A DNA stretch of 64,000 bases from Arthrobacter sp. S41 (lineage in GTDB: Bacteria; Actinomycetota; Actinomycetes; Actinomycetales; Micrococcaceae): the NCBI RefSeq assembly GCF_004320535.1, contig NZ_SIHY01000002.1:186001-250000 (forward strand). The letters run 5' to 3'. Each line of letters starts with the position of its first letter. Position 1 is the stretch's first letter. The position numbers and the translations under genes are program-made. Of the stretch, positions 26,296 to 35,209 are shown in pieces. The notes beneath the pieces are model-generated. The model saw only the letters and a program-made list of their open reading frames with translations, was not told where the DNA came from and ran no database searches.

Positions 26296-26340
26296 GTTTT
26301 GAACATTAAAAGACCCACGTGAGCCGGCCATTAGCTGGCC

Positions 26341-26378
26341 ATGAGAGTTCCATGATGCGTCGATGAGAACTATATGAG
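26341..26378. promoter_or_regulatory. Four ATGAK repeats at 11-bp spacing upstream of the kinase operon
   Basis: ATGAG at 26341, ATGAT at 26352, ATGAG at 26363 and ATGAG at 26374 repeat at exactly 11 bp (on the operon strand: CTCAT/ATCAT). One-turn phasing is how OmpR/PhoB-type response regulators bind in tandem. If transcription starts at the small-protein ATG, the array covers about -46 to -83, an activator position; the -35 region itself looks weak. Confidence 0.6.
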
Positions 26379-26436
26379 ACGCGCTTTTAACCACGGATTC
26401 TTGCGGTTTTCACTTGCGGTACACCGGGCAAAAAAT

Positions 26437-26486
26437 GTTAAAAACCCAGGCCCCATCACCCTTGAGCGGGTCATGGAGCCTGGGTT
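26437..26486 (-). terminator. Terminator of the DUF4190/DUF4352 gene
   Basis: Arms AACCCAGGCCCCAT.ACCC and GGGT.ATGGAGCCTGGGTT pair around TTGAGC. On the minus strand a TTTTT run follows. It lies 23 bp after the stop of the gene that ends at 26509. Confidence 0.85.
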
Positions 26487-26508
26487 GCGCTATGCGATTG
26501 AGGCCAGA

Positions 26509-27318
26509 TTACTTGGTTGCCCAGAGCACCGATTCATCGTTGAATGACATGGTTTCGGTCATTCGGATCTTGGCGTCCGCCACGGCTTCTGCCGGAACAT
26601 CAAAGACCACCTGGTAGCTGGCTTTGCCGCCCTTAGACAGGGTTGGTGCGTCCGTCGCCGGCTTGGCAGGAACGACCATGGCGGTGCTGGTGTCATAAAT
26701 ACTCGCATCCGAGCCAACAAGTTCCGGGTTCAAATCGATCCAGGCGTCGCCTTCTTCATCTCCGTTGTAGACCACGGAAATATCAACCAGCACGTACTGC
26801 CCCTTGGCTTTTTCGTTGAACTCGTTGGCCTTGGCAATGGCCTTGCCGGCGTCCAGGTTCACGGCGCTGACGTTGACGGAGTACTCGCCGACGTTGGCGG
26901 CCTTGCCCAGCGCCAGCACCTGGGTCTCGTCCTCGGCCTGGTCTACGACCTCTGCCGGAGCGGCTACTTGACCGTCCGCTGCGTCCTCGATGCCGCTGGC
27001 GACTTCATCGATGGCCTTGACGTAGAACGACTGGGTCACGAAAACCAAGACGATGGCCACGATTGCGATCACGCTTGATGCGATGCCCAGTCCCTTGCTG
27101 CCGTTGCGCTTGAGCGCGATGACAAGGGAGACGATACCCAGCACGAGGGCAATCACGCCCAGAATCGCTGCCACGTTGTTCACGATCGGAACCCAGCACA
27201 GGACGAGCGCAACAATAGCTATCACCAGGGCCGCGATGCCCAGGCCTCGTCCCGCGGTGGACTTCGGGGATGGAGCCGGAATCGGCGTTCCGGGATCCAT
27301 CGGTGTATGAATACTCAT
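26509..27318 (-). CDS. Membrane protein with DUF4190 helices and a DUF4352 domain
   Basis: Protein of 269 residues. A Pro-rich N-terminus is followed by two hydrophobic hairpin helices (about 25-75, GLGIAALVIAIVALVLCW and VAAILGVIALVLGIVSLVIALKR) and a third (GLGIASSVIAIVAIVLVFV, about 78-98). An extracytoplasmic immunoglobulin-like DUF4352 domain (about 135-265) follows, with YSVNVSAVNLD, YVLVDISVVYNGDEEGDA and GGKASYQVVFDVP. The domain usually sits on the cell surface; the role is unknown. ATG at 27318 has AAGGAAGCACTC upstream; the longer frame to 27552 lacks a signal. Single gene. Confidence 0.8.
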   Translation of the reverse strand: MSIHTPMDPGTPIPAPSPKSTAGRGLGIAALVIAIVALVLCWVPIVNNVAAILGVIALVLGIVSLVIALKRNGSKGLGIASSVIAIVAIVLVFVTQSFYVKAIDEVASGIEDAADGQVAAPAEVVDQAEDETQVLALGKAANVGEYSVNVSAVNLDAGKAIAKANEFNEKAKGQYVLVDISVVYNGDEEGDAWIDLNPELVGSDASIYDTSTAMVVPAKPATDAPTLSKGGKASYQVVFDVPAEAVADAKIRMTETMSFNDESVLWATK

Positions 27319-27570
27319 GAGTGCTTCCTTCGAGTGACGGCAGAACACAACGCTCTGCGATGGAGATTGACCTGAACGGATGACAGTCCCAGGTGCAACC
27401 GGAACCTTTATTGACTCTTCAATGATCATGTCAATCGACACCGACAGTTTGGCTTGCTGCAGATGGAACTCCCTCCTCCACAAGCCAGGCCAGCTGATAA
27501 TGGCCAAGTCCTCAACCATCGAATTCGCTGAAGATCTTTCCTGGCTGGGCAAGCCTTTTTCCCAAAACCG

Positions 27571-28422
27571 GTGCCCGCATTACAGAATGCTGATATGCTC
27601 CCACCTGCTGAACGCTTCCAAGGTCGCGATACCCTGCGCTACGTGCGCCTCATGCTGCTCGTCGTTCCCCTGCTTTTGGTGGTGGCCATCGTCATTTACG
27701 GAATCGTCAACCAGCGGATCGAAGACTCGCTCAGCTCCTACTACTTGGGCCCAGCCCGTGACCTGTTTGTTGCCATGCTGGTGACTACCGGAGCATTGCT
27801 GGTGGTGTACAGCGGCGAAGCTCTGGAGGACTATGCGCTGAATTTGGCCGGGTTCTACGCCATGTTTGTCGCGCTGGTTCCCACCAGGCTGGGCGAAACC
27901 CTGGCCACGCTTGCACCGGCCGAACAGGGCAAGCTGATCCTTTCGGTCCGCGTAGCCATCGTTGCCGTATTGATCGTTAGCGCCGCATTCGTCTGGCTGG
28001 GCATCAGGACCAGCAGCTGGCCGCACAAAGCGCTGATGCACAGCACGTTGACCCGGGCCTTGGGATGGATCAGCACCGGCCTGCTCGCGGTCTTCATCCT
28101 GTTATTGATCTGGCGTGCCTTCGAAGGAAAAACCTTCGCCTGGGTTCATGCCAGCGCGGCGTTCTTGTTGATCTTCTCCATGGGCATCGCCATTGCCAGC
28201 CATCTGGGCCACGCGCCAATGTGCCACGAGGACACCAGCGGCGGTTCCCCGAACCGCTATCGGATCATCCTGGGACTGATGGCGCTGGGCTTGATCGCCT
28301 GGCCAATTCTGCTTGTCGCCGGCGTTGACGAAGCCCTGTTCATCGTCGAGTGGTTCCAGATCGGGCTATTCGCCTACTTCTGGTATTTGGAATCCCGGCG
28401 GCTCTGGGACCCGGTTGCCTAA
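27571..28422 (+). CDS. Seven-helix membrane protein, DUF998-like
   Basis: Integral membrane protein of 283 residues with about seven transmembrane helices. The segment SSYYLGPARDLFVAMLVTTGALLVVYSGEALEDYALNLAGFYAMFVALVPTR matches a common actinobacterial membrane family of unknown function (DUF998-like: conserved YY, D-F, N-x-A and P-T). A possible substrate site of two His residues occurs in SHLGHAPMCHED. The start is uncertain: GTG at 27571 or ATG at 27595; neither has a good ribosome-binding site. It is divergent from the DUF4352 gene. Confidence 0.65.
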   Translation: MPALQNADMLPPAERFQGRDTLRYVRLMLLVVPLLLVVAIVIYGIVNQRIEDSLSSYYLGPARDLFVAMLVTTGALLVVYSGEALEDYALNLAGFYAMFVALVPTRLGETLATLAPAEQGKLILSVRVAIVAVLIVSAAFVWLGIRTSSWPHKALMHSTLTRALGWISTGLLAVFILLLIWRAFEGKTFAWVHASAAFLLIFSMGIAIASHLGHAPMCHEDTSGGSPNRYRIILGLMALGLIAWPILLVAGVDEALFIVEWFQIGLFAYFWYLESRRLWDPVA

Positions 28423-28430
28423 AAGAACCA

Positions 28431-28463
28431 AGCGGCCCGGTTCGAATGTCGAACCGGGCCGCT
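28431..28463. terminator. Convergent terminator hairpin
   Basis: Perfect 14-bp arms AGCGGCCCGGTTCG and CGAACCGGGCCGCT with a 5-nt loop, between two convergent genes (stops at 28422 and 28494). No clear T tract follows on the plus strand; on the minus strand a short TTCTTTT is present. Confidence 0.8.
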
Positions 28464-28493
28464 ATGAACAGGCACCTCGCTAGGCGCGATCGG

Positions 28494-29501
28494 CTAGCTG
28501 CCCAGCAGCATGCCAAGCTCATCCGCATTCGGTGGATTGGCGCCAGCGCGCGAGCAGGTAATGCCCGCAGCCCGGTTGGCATATGAAACAACCTCGCGAG
28601 CTTGATCCAAAGTCAAGGCATTCAAGACAGGCCTTGCCTCGGCCCCCAGCGCACCAAGCTGTGCGAGCCCAGCAAGGAGTCCCGACATGAAGGAATCTCC
28701 TGCCCCGACAGTGTCCACGAGAGCAATTTTCTCACCGCCAACTTCCACCCGCCCTTGCCGGGAGAGGAACACCGTACCGGCATCGCCACGAGTCACGGCG
28801 ATAAAAGCCGGCCCGAGCTCCAGCCAAGCGGCCATGGTTTCCTCCGGTGAGCGATCCGGGTAGAGCCACGCCAAGTCTTCGTCGCTGGCTTTCACCAGGT
28901 CACTTTCCTGCACGAAAAGTTCTGCCTGCCTCCTGGCCTGGCTGGCATCAGGGCATAAGGCTGGACGGCAATTCGGGTCGTAGCTGATGGTGCTGCCTCC
29001 GCGGCATTCAGCGATGGCAGTCAAAACGCTGGTTGCTCCTGGCATCATTGCACTCGCGATCGAACCGGTGTGGATATGCATGCTGCCACGAACCTCGGTG
29101 CCTAATTGCCGCTTTCCGGTGCCCAGGTTCCACTCGATTGAAAAGTCATAGTCGGCCGATCCACCGGAGCCGATCGAGGCCTCGGCCACCGAAGTTCTTT
29201 CCAATCCGAAATTGCTCACTTCCACGTTGCTGGATTCCAAGTGGTCCTGGATCAATTGCCCGTGCTCGTCGGGGGCGAATTGAGTCACCAACTTCGTAGG
29301 CAGTCCCAAACGAGCCGTGCCCACCGCGACGTTTAACGGGCTGCCGCCAGGGTACGTGGCCCCAACATCCCCATCTGAAGCCGTGGCAATAACATCTACA
29401 AGAGACTCACCGACGATAGAGATGAGGGTGCCTTGAACCAAGATTGAAGTTTTTTCCTCCGCTGGCAACACTGCCCCGTCCTTTCCATACATTCTTTTCA
29501 T
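28494..29501 (-). CDS. PfkB-family sugar kinase (fructokinase-like)
   Basis: Ribokinase/PfkB kinase of 335 residues; in this operon it probably phosphorylates the ketose (fructose or xylulose) formed by the polyol dehydrogenase. The N-terminal substrate motif is YPGGSPLNVAVGTARLG, and the catalytic C-terminal motif is DTVGAGDSFMSGLLAGL with the base Asp. VKASDEDLAWLYPD is the usual middle motif. The start is uncertain: the ATG at 29501 has no clear ribosome-binding site and the domain begins only at about residue 27. It is the last gene of the operon, 158 bp after the dehydrogenase. Confidence 0.9.
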   Translation of the reverse strand: MKRMYGKDGAVLPAEEKTSILVQGTLISIVGESLVDVIATASDGDVGATYPGGSPLNVAVGTARLGLPTKLVTQFAPDEHGQLIQDHLESSNVEVSNFGLERTSVAEASIGSGGSADYDFSIEWNLGTGKRQLGTEVRGSMHIHTGSIASAMMPGATSVLTAIAECRGGSTISYDPNCRPALCPDASQARRQAELFVQESDLVKASDEDLAWLYPDRSPEETMAAWLELGPAFIAVTRGDAGTVFLSRQGRVEVGGEKIALVDTVGAGDSFMSGLLAGLAQLGALGAEARPVLNALTLDQAREVVSYANRAAGITCSRAGANPPNADELGMLLGS

Positions 29502-29659
29502 TCAGCCATGAGGCCGCGGCAACGTGCATCGTTTCAGGTGCCGTTCGCGATTGCCCGCGAGGCGGGTTTTCCCATGGTCGTGGGGATCCAATTGCAGACT
29601 TCTCGTGAGCGCAGCTTGTCGTCCACGCATCCACCACGTCTTTAACCCGTAGCCAGCTT

Positions 29660-30721
29660 CTAGCGCCCCGGATATACGACTGCTTTGAGCTGTCCTGGTT
29701 GCTTTCCGGATTTCAGTGCTTGCTCGGATTCGCTCAATGAATATCGGCCGGTAACCAAGATGTCCAGATCCACTTTGCCAGCTTCCAGCAGCTCGATAGC
29801 CAACGGCCATGTATTGGTGTAGCGGAAGACGCCGGAGAGCCAGATTTCTCGATTCTGGATATAGGACACGGGAAGTTCGATATCGTCGGCACCCAAGCCA
29901 ACGAGAATGACATGCCCGGCAGGAGCAACCGACTTGATACCTGACCGGACTGCGGATGGTGCGCCAGAGGCATCGATAAACGCATCCACATCCAGCCCCT
30001 CGACAGGATCGGTGGCAGCGTTCAGGGCCTTGGTCGCGCCATGTTCAAGCGCAAATTCAAGTCGTTCTTCTGCAATATCGCTAATGTAGATTTCGCTCGC
30101 TCCGAAAGCCCTCGCCGCTTGTGCGACGATAACGCCGATCGGTCCGGCACCTGCAATGAGCACTCTGCTCCCTGGCCGGATGCCAGCACGCTCGCAAGCC
30201 CAGAGCCCCACCGATAGCGGCTCGATGAGGGCAGCAGCTTCGTCGCTGATGCTGTCAGGAATCGGGAAGGCAAAATCCGATTCAATCGTGACGAATTCGC
30301 AAAATGCGCCGTTGACAGGCGGCGTCGCGTAAAACTCGATGTCGGGGCAAAGGTTGTACCGCCCCGCCTTGCACTGGGCGCAGGTTCGGCATGGGCGCTG
30401 CGGTTCAACGGCCACCCGTTGGCCAATCCGGGAACTGTCAACAGAACTGCCGACCGCCGCGATTTTTCCGGCGAGCTCGTGGCCAAGGATCAGCGGGTGA
30501 TCCACCACGTAGTCGCCAATACGACCGTGTTCATAATAATGGACATCGCTTCCGCAAACGCCGACTGCGGAAACCTGCACAAGAACCTGATTGGGTTCCA
30601 GTGCGGGCAGGGGCAGGGTTTCCATGGTCATTTCATGCTGGCTTTGGAGAACCGCCGCGCGCATGGTGGCCGGCAATGCTTGATTGCCACGTTCAGATGA
30701 GACTGCAGTTTGACTTGCCAT
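29660..30721 (-). CDS. Zinc-dependent polyol dehydrogenase (sorbitol/xylitol type)
   Basis: Medium-chain dehydrogenase of 353 residues that oxidises a polyol to a ketose with NAD. The catalytic zinc site is GVCGSDVHYYEHGRIGDYVV and HPLILGHE; the structural zinc cysteines are in CRTCAQCKAGRYNLCPD. The cofactor fold is LIAGAGPIGVIVAQAA followed by ISDI, whose Asp favours NAD over NADP. The motif set is that of sorbitol, xylitol or L-iditol dehydrogenases. ATG at 30721 has AAAGGAAATTCCCC upstream; the frame to 30859 runs back into the permease gene. It sits between the ABC permeases and the sugar kinase. Confidence 0.92.
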   Translation of the reverse strand: MASQTAVSSERGNQALPATMRAAVLQSQHEMTMETLPLPALEPNQVLVQVSAVGVCGSDVHYYEHGRIGDYVVDHPLILGHELAGKIAAVGSSVDSSRIGQRVAVEPQRPCRTCAQCKAGRYNLCPDIEFYATPPVNGAFCEFVTIESDFAFPIPDSISDEAAALIEPLSVGLWACERAGIRPGSRVLIAGAGPIGVIVAQAARAFGASEIYISDIAEERLEFALEHGATKALNAATDPVEGLDVDAFIDASGAPSAVRSGIKSVAPAGHVILVGLGADDIELPVSYIQNREIWLSGVFRYTNTWPLAIELLEAGKVDLDILVTGRYSLSESEQALKSGKQPGQLKAVVYPGR

Positions 30722-30759
30722 GGGGAATTTCCTTTCGATATGCAAGATAAGATCTTTGG

Positions 30760-31635
30760 CTACTTCACTGCGCCCAAGGAAAGTCCTTGGACCAGCTTGT
30801 CCTGGGCGGCAAATCCAGCGATCAGCACCGGCAATGAAACAACTACCGAGGCGGCACACAATTGCGCCAGGAAGAGCCCTTGGCTTGAAACGAAACCTGT
30901 CAGGAATACTGGCGCTGTTCCAGAAACAACTCCAGTAAGCACTCGGGCCAGCAGCAGCTCATTCCACGAGAAAATGAAGCAGATCAATCCGGTAGCTGCG
31001 ATTCCGGGAGTCGCCACGGGGGCTACTACCTGGCTCAAGGTGCGAATCAGCCCGGCACCATCCAGCTGAGCCGCCTCGAGCATTTCCACAGGAACTTCAG
31101 CCAGGAAGGAACGCATCATCCATACTGCGATCGGCAGGTTCATCGAGGTGTACATGATGATCAGGAACCAAATGTTGTCGAGCATCCCTGAGAAATTGGC
31201 AAATATGTACAGTGGCAACGCGGCGGCCACAATGGGCAGCATCTTGGTCGACAGCAAGAAGAACAGCACGTCGGTCCACTTCTTGATCGGCTTGATTGAC
31301 AGCGCGTAGGCCGCTGGCATCGCCAAAAGCAACACAAGAATCGTAGAGAAGACCGAGGCCATCGCTGAATTGATCAGTGGCGGCCAGGGGTTGGCACCGG
31401 AGGCCGCTCCAAAGAACTGGGCGTAGGCGTCCAGCGTCAGTGGCGCGAAAAACGACGGCGGGTTTGTTGCCGCATCGGCCTCGGAATGGAAACTGGTGAT
31501 CATCATCCATAGGACCGGGGAAACAAAGAGCAGGGCTGTAATCCACGCGATGAGGCCAACGAGGGGATTCCGGCGCCCGGAATTCTTGAGCCTGCGCTTT
31601 GGAGACAGTCGAAGTTGTTTGGTCGCAACGCTCAT
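30760..31635 (-). CDS. ABC transporter permease, polyol/sugar (MalG type)
   Basis: Inner-membrane permease of 291 residues with six helices. The EAA loop reads AAQLDGAGLIRTLSQVVAPVATPGIAA, the contact site for the ATPase. The N-terminus is cytoplasmic and basic (KQLRLSPKRRLKNS). It overlaps the upstream permease by 4 nt (ATGA). Together they form the channel for the polyol-binding protein. No ATPase gene lies in this operon, so a shared MsmK/UgpC-type ATPase encoded elsewhere is expected. Confidence 0.9.
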   Translation of the reverse strand: MSVATKQLRLSPKRRLKNSGRRNPLVGLIAWITALLFVSPVLWMMITSFHSEADAATNPPSFFAPLTLDAYAQFFGAASGANPWPPLINSAMASVFSTILVLLLAMPAAYALSIKPIKKWTDVLFFLLSTKMLPIVAAALPLYIFANFSGMLDNIWFLIIMYTSMNLPIAVWMMRSFLAEVPVEMLEAAQLDGAGLIRTLSQVVAPVATPGIAATGLICFIFSWNELLLARVLTGVVSGTAPVFLTGFVSSQGLFLAQLCAASVVVSLPVLIAGFAAQDKLVQGLSLGAVK

Positions 31636-32597
31636 CGCGCGGCCTCCTTCTTGAAGATGGAAAATACGGTGCGCAGGGCAAAAGTCGCTACGATCAAGCT
31701 GCCGGCCACGGTTACAACACCGGCAGCCGAGGCCACGCCGTATTCATTAGCGATATAGAACGTCTTGTACACGGCGTACGGAAGGTTGCTCGTGCCCAAG
31801 CCGCCCGAAGTCAGCGTGAACACTGCATCGAAGTTCTGGACGATATAAATCGCTCCAAGCAAGCCGCCGAGTTCCAGGTACTGGCGCAGGTGCGGAAGGG
31901 TGATGTAGCGGAATACGTGCCAAGCGTTGGCACCATCCATTTGCGCCGCTTCGATCGCGTCAGCCGGCCTCGACTGCAAACCGGCCAGCAAGATCAGCAT
32001 CATGAACGGCGTCCACTGCCAAACCAGCGACGCAATGATCGCGGCCAAAGGCTGATCGGTGAGCAGATCCATCTGCGGCGGATTTTGGCTCCCAAAGAGC
32101 TCCCAGATCCCGGTCAGGATGCCGTTGATCAAGCCGTAGACGGGGTTCAGGATGGCGTGCTTCCAGATCAGCGCGGCAGCGACCGGAACCACTAGGAATG
32201 GGGCGATCAGCAAGGTGCGCACCAGCCCTCGCCCGAAGAACTTCTGATTCAACAGCAGGGCAATCAGCAACCCGGTAACCAGGCTGATAAGAACCACGGA
32301 CGCCGTCAGCAATATGGTCACCCAAACCGCGTGGCGAAGCCCAGGGTCCGCAAATACCTGAATGTAATTGGAGAGCCCGGCAAAACCTCGATCGTTGGGC
32401 CTCAGGCTGTTCCAGTTGAAGAAGGAAATCACCAGAGTGACGGCAAAGGGCAACTGGGTGGTGATGATTACGAAGATCAGGGCGGGCAGCAATGGTGCCC
32501 GTCGTGCCCATGCGGCTGCACGCGATTTCTTGCGCTGATCTGTTCCGGGGCCACCCAAAGTCGGCTTGGGTTTCATGGCCGTGCTGACATACGACAT
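31632..32597 (-). CDS. ABC transporter permease, polyol/sugar (MalF type)
   Basis: Permease of 321 residues with six predicted helices after a charged N-terminus (PGTDQRKKSRAAAWARRAP). The EAA loop is EAAQMDGANAWHVFRYITLPHLRQYLELG. Sequence resembles permeases of sorbitol/mannitol systems (SmoF/MtlF-like). The stop overlaps the next permease start. It follows the binding-protein gene with a 70-bp gap. Confidence 0.9.
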   Translation of the reverse strand: MSYVSTAMKPKPTLGGPGTDQRKKSRAAAWARRAPLLPALIFVIITTQLPFAVTLVISFFNWNSLRPNDRGFAGLSNYIQVFADPGLRHAVWVTILLTASVVLISLVTGLLIALLLNQKFFGRGLVRTLLIAPFLVVPVAAALIWKHAILNPVYGLINGILTGIWELFGSQNPPQMDLLTDQPLAAIIASLVWQWTPFMMLILLAGLQSRPADAIEAAQMDGANAWHVFRYITLPHLRQYLELGGLLGAIYIVQNFDAVFTLTSGGLGTSNLPYAVYKTFYIANEYGVASAAGVVTVAGSLIVATFALRTVFSIFKKEAAR

Positions 32598-32667
32598 CGT
32601 ATTTGTGCTCCTAGTGAGGATCCAGCTGATTAGCCGCGCCTTGCGGTCAGCTCGATAGGATTTGGTA

Positions 32668-34020
32668 TCAATCGCGGTACGTTGCGGCTATGCGCTCGGC
32701 GCGTTTCTGGCCTTTATCGAGAGCCTTCTCGACACTGGTCTTGCCGGCGATCACCGCGGATACGTCTTCGGAAACGAAGGTTCCCAAGTCCGCGAATTCG
32801 GGAATGCCAGCAAACTGGATACCCACATATGGACGTTCTTGAACCCCTGGATTTTTCGGGTCGGCGTTGAGAATCGCTTCGCGTTCAGCGTCGAAGAACG
32901 GCGCCGCCTTCTGGTATTCAGGCTGTTCATAGGTCGAACTGCGCTTGCCGGCCGGAACCGATGCCCATCCCAACTCGTCAGCTACCAAATTTTCATATTC
33001 TTTCGAACTTGCCCAGGCAACAAATTCGGAGGCTGCATCTTGTTTTTCGGATGCCGCTTGGACTCCCCATGACCAGGTCCAAAGCCAACCGGCATGTTCA
33101 GTTTCTTTGACCGGTGCCTGTGCGTAGCCGAGCTTGCCTTTCACCGGAGAATCATCAGCTTCCAGAATCGAACCGGCCGATGATGCGTCGTACCACATGG
33201 CGGTGTTCGACTGGACCATGTTATTCAGGCACTCTGCGAATCCAGCCTGGGCTGCACCCGCTTCGCCATGTTCTCTCAAGAGATCCGTGTAGAAGGTAAC
33301 TGCCTGGGTGAACTCCGGGGAATTAACCTGGGCATTCCAATCCTTGTCGAACCAGGTGCCGCCAAAGGTATTTACCACCGAGGTCAACGGCGAGAATACT
33401 TGGCCCCAGCCTGGTTGGCCGCGTAGGCAGATGCCCTTCATGTCGGGTTCGCCTTCATCGATTTTCTCGGCCAATTCCGCGACTTCATCCCAGGTGGGAT
33501 TGTCCGGCATCTTCAAACCGTGTTTCTCGAAGAGATCCTTGCGGTAGATCGTCAGTGACGATTCTCCGTAGAAGGGCTCCCCATACAGATGGCCATCGGT
33601 TCCTGTCAGGGATTCGGTATAGGCAGGAAGAATGTCGTCTTGGTCAAAATCGGCTCTTCCAGCTACCGACTCGTCGAGAGGGGCCAGCCAGCCGTTTTCG
33701 GCAAAGAACGGAATTTCGTAGTTCGACAGCGAAGCGACGTCATACTGCCCGGACTGCCACGAAAATTCCTGGGTGATCTTGGCCCGGACATCGTTTTCCG
33801 GCATAACCGTGAAATTCACGGTTATGCCAGTTTCTTTGGTGAAATGCTCAGCAGTGAGCTTTTGCAGATCCAGCATTTGCGGGTTGTTCACCATGAGGAC
33901 GTTAATGCTGTCCTTGCCACCTTGGGCCGGGCCACCGCCCGCACCTGCGCACCCGGTGAGGGAAACAGACAGCGTTATTACACTCGCGGCCACCGCGGTG
34001 AAGCGTGTTTTTGGCTGCAT
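32668..34020 (-). CDS. Sugar/polyol-binding lipoprotein of the ABC transporter
   Basis: Extracellular solute-binding protein of 450 residues, family 1. A lipoprotein signal peptide ends in LTGC (lipidated C24), followed by a Gly-rich linker. The mature domain includes VMPENDVRAKITQEFSWQSGQYDV and YGEPFYGESSLTIYRKDLFEKHGLKMPDNPTWDEV, typical of polyol- and disaccharide-binding proteins. The neighbouring dehydrogenase and kinase point to sorbitol, mannitol, xylitol or arabitol. It is the first gene of the operon, divergent from the AraC regulator, with an AT-rich 262-bp spacer between the starts. Confidence 0.92.
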   Translation of the reverse strand: MQPKTRFTAVAASVITLSVSLTGCAGAGGGPAQGGKDSINVLMVNNPQMLDLQKLTAEHFTKETGITVNFTVMPENDVRAKITQEFSWQSGQYDVASLSNYEIPFFAENGWLAPLDESVAGRADFDQDDILPAYTESLTGTDGHLYGEPFYGESSLTIYRKDLFEKHGLKMPDNPTWDEVAELAEKIDEGEPDMKGICLRGQPGWGQVFSPLTSVVNTFGGTWFDKDWNAQVNSPEFTQAVTFYTDLLREHGEAGAAQAGFAECLNNMVQSNTAMWYDASSAGSILEADDSPVKGKLGYAQAPVKETEHAGWLWTWSWGVQAASEKQDAASEFVAWASSKEYENLVADELGWASVPAGKRSSTYEQPEYQKAAPFFDAEREAILNADPKNPGVQERPYVGIQFAGIPEFADLGTFVSEDVSAVIAGKTSVEKALDKGQKRAERIAATYRD

Positions 34021-34282
34021 GGCGGACTCCTAAAATTCTTGTGTTGATGCACTGCCAGCTCTCGCCAGAAAGTCTGTCGAGTGGCTCATGCGCGAACCTC
34101 CAAACCGGTTGCTCCCGGAATGTGGCTTCTCAAGCTTAGAGTTATGACCTACGACTCAACTAGATCGTTCATTGCGAATTTCTGATACTTTTTTGCCTAT
34201 ATGAAATTGAACCGCACACAGTATCCTTGGGAATACGCTTTCGATTTTGGTGAAAGTTCATGCATACATCTGGAGTCGCGTA
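34021..34282. promoter_or_regulatory. Divergent regulatory spacer, polyol operon / AraC gene
   Basis: A 262-bp spacer that must hold both promoters and the AraC sites. The stretch around 34137-34162 contains GAGT and ACTC about 14 bp apart as a candidate dyad, but I cannot define an operator with confidence. Confidence 0.35.
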
Positions 34283-35209
34283 ATGCGCATCACACCCAAG
34301 AATGAGGCGCAGGCCAGGCTTGCCGAAGAACTGGTTGGCATGCAGGCCAACAGGGAAGTCATCCCGCCGGATCCAAGATCCTGCGTACGCTGGCATGTGC
34401 ACGACTATCCCAGCCCGCTCGCACGCTGGAATTACCATCCCGAGTATGAAATCCACCTGATCCGCAAAGGCACAGGAAAGTTCATTGTCGGAAACTACAT
34501 CGGGACCTTCGAAGCTGGACACGTGGCACTGATCGGTTCGGGATTGCCGCACGACTGGGTCAGCGATCTGGCACCCGGAGAGATCGTGGAGGGCCGGGAT
34601 GTCGTCATCCAATTCGATCCTTCCTTGATCGAAGGAGCAGCGGCCATCATGCCGGAAATCTCGGAGATCAAGACGCTGCTGGACGATGCCGCGAGAGGTA
34701 TCCAATTTTCAGGTGTTACGTCGAGCGCAGCTACCGCAGAGATCGAGGCCATCGGAACGTCGACGGGCGCCCAAAGGCTGATGCACCTCTTTCGGCTCTT
34801 CGCAATCCTGGTTAATTCCCCACCCGAAGATCGTCGCAGCCTGGCCGATAGCTGGTTTCGGCCGCAACTCGACGATCACTCGGCAAGGGCCGTGGAACAA
34901 GTGCTCGAGTACATTTTCAACAACCATTCAGGAGAAATCTCGATGTCCGAGGCGGCCGCTGTAGCGGGCATGACTCCGCCGATGTTTTCGAAGCACTTCA
35001 AGCGTGCGATTGGGCAGAACTTCAGCGACCTGGTGCGAAAGCTGCGTCTGGCACATGCCAAGCGCTTGCTTGAAAGGACAGACAGTAGCATCTCAGAAAT
35101 ATGCTTTGACGTGGGATTCTCGAATTTGTCTAACTTCAACAGGCATTTCATGAATGACTTCAATGAAACGCCTAGACAGTTTCGGCAGCGTTGCCGATCT
35201 TCGTCTTAG
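34283..35209 (+). CDS. AraC-family regulator of the polyol operon
   Basis: Transcriptional activator of 308 residues. A cupin-like sensory half (about 30-130; HVHDYPSPLARWNYHPEYEIHLIRKGTGKFIVGNY) is followed by a two-HTH DNA-binding half (about 210-305). The DNA-binding half contains MSEAAAVAGMTPPMFSKHFKRAIG and DSSISEICFDVGFSNLSNFNRHFMNDFNETPRQFRQ, the AraC signature. ATG at 34283 has CTGGAG about 7 nt upstream; the frame to 34247 is less likely. It is divergent from the polyol ABC operon and presumably activates it with the polyol as inducer. Confidence 0.92.
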   Translation: MRITPKNEAQARLAEELVGMQANREVIPPDPRSCVRWHVHDYPSPLARWNYHPEYEIHLIRKGTGKFIVGNYIGTFEAGHVALIGSGLPHDWVSDLAPGEIVEGRDVVIQFDPSLIEGAAAIMPEISEIKTLLDDAARGIQFSGVTSSAATAEIEAIGTSTGAQRLMHLFRLFAILVNSPPEDRRSLADSWFRPQLDDHSARAVEQVLEYIFNNHSGEISMSEAAAVAGMTPPMFSKHFKRAIGQNFSDLVRKLRLAHAKRLLERTDSSISEICFDVGFSNLSNFNRHFMNDFNETPRQFRQRCRSSS

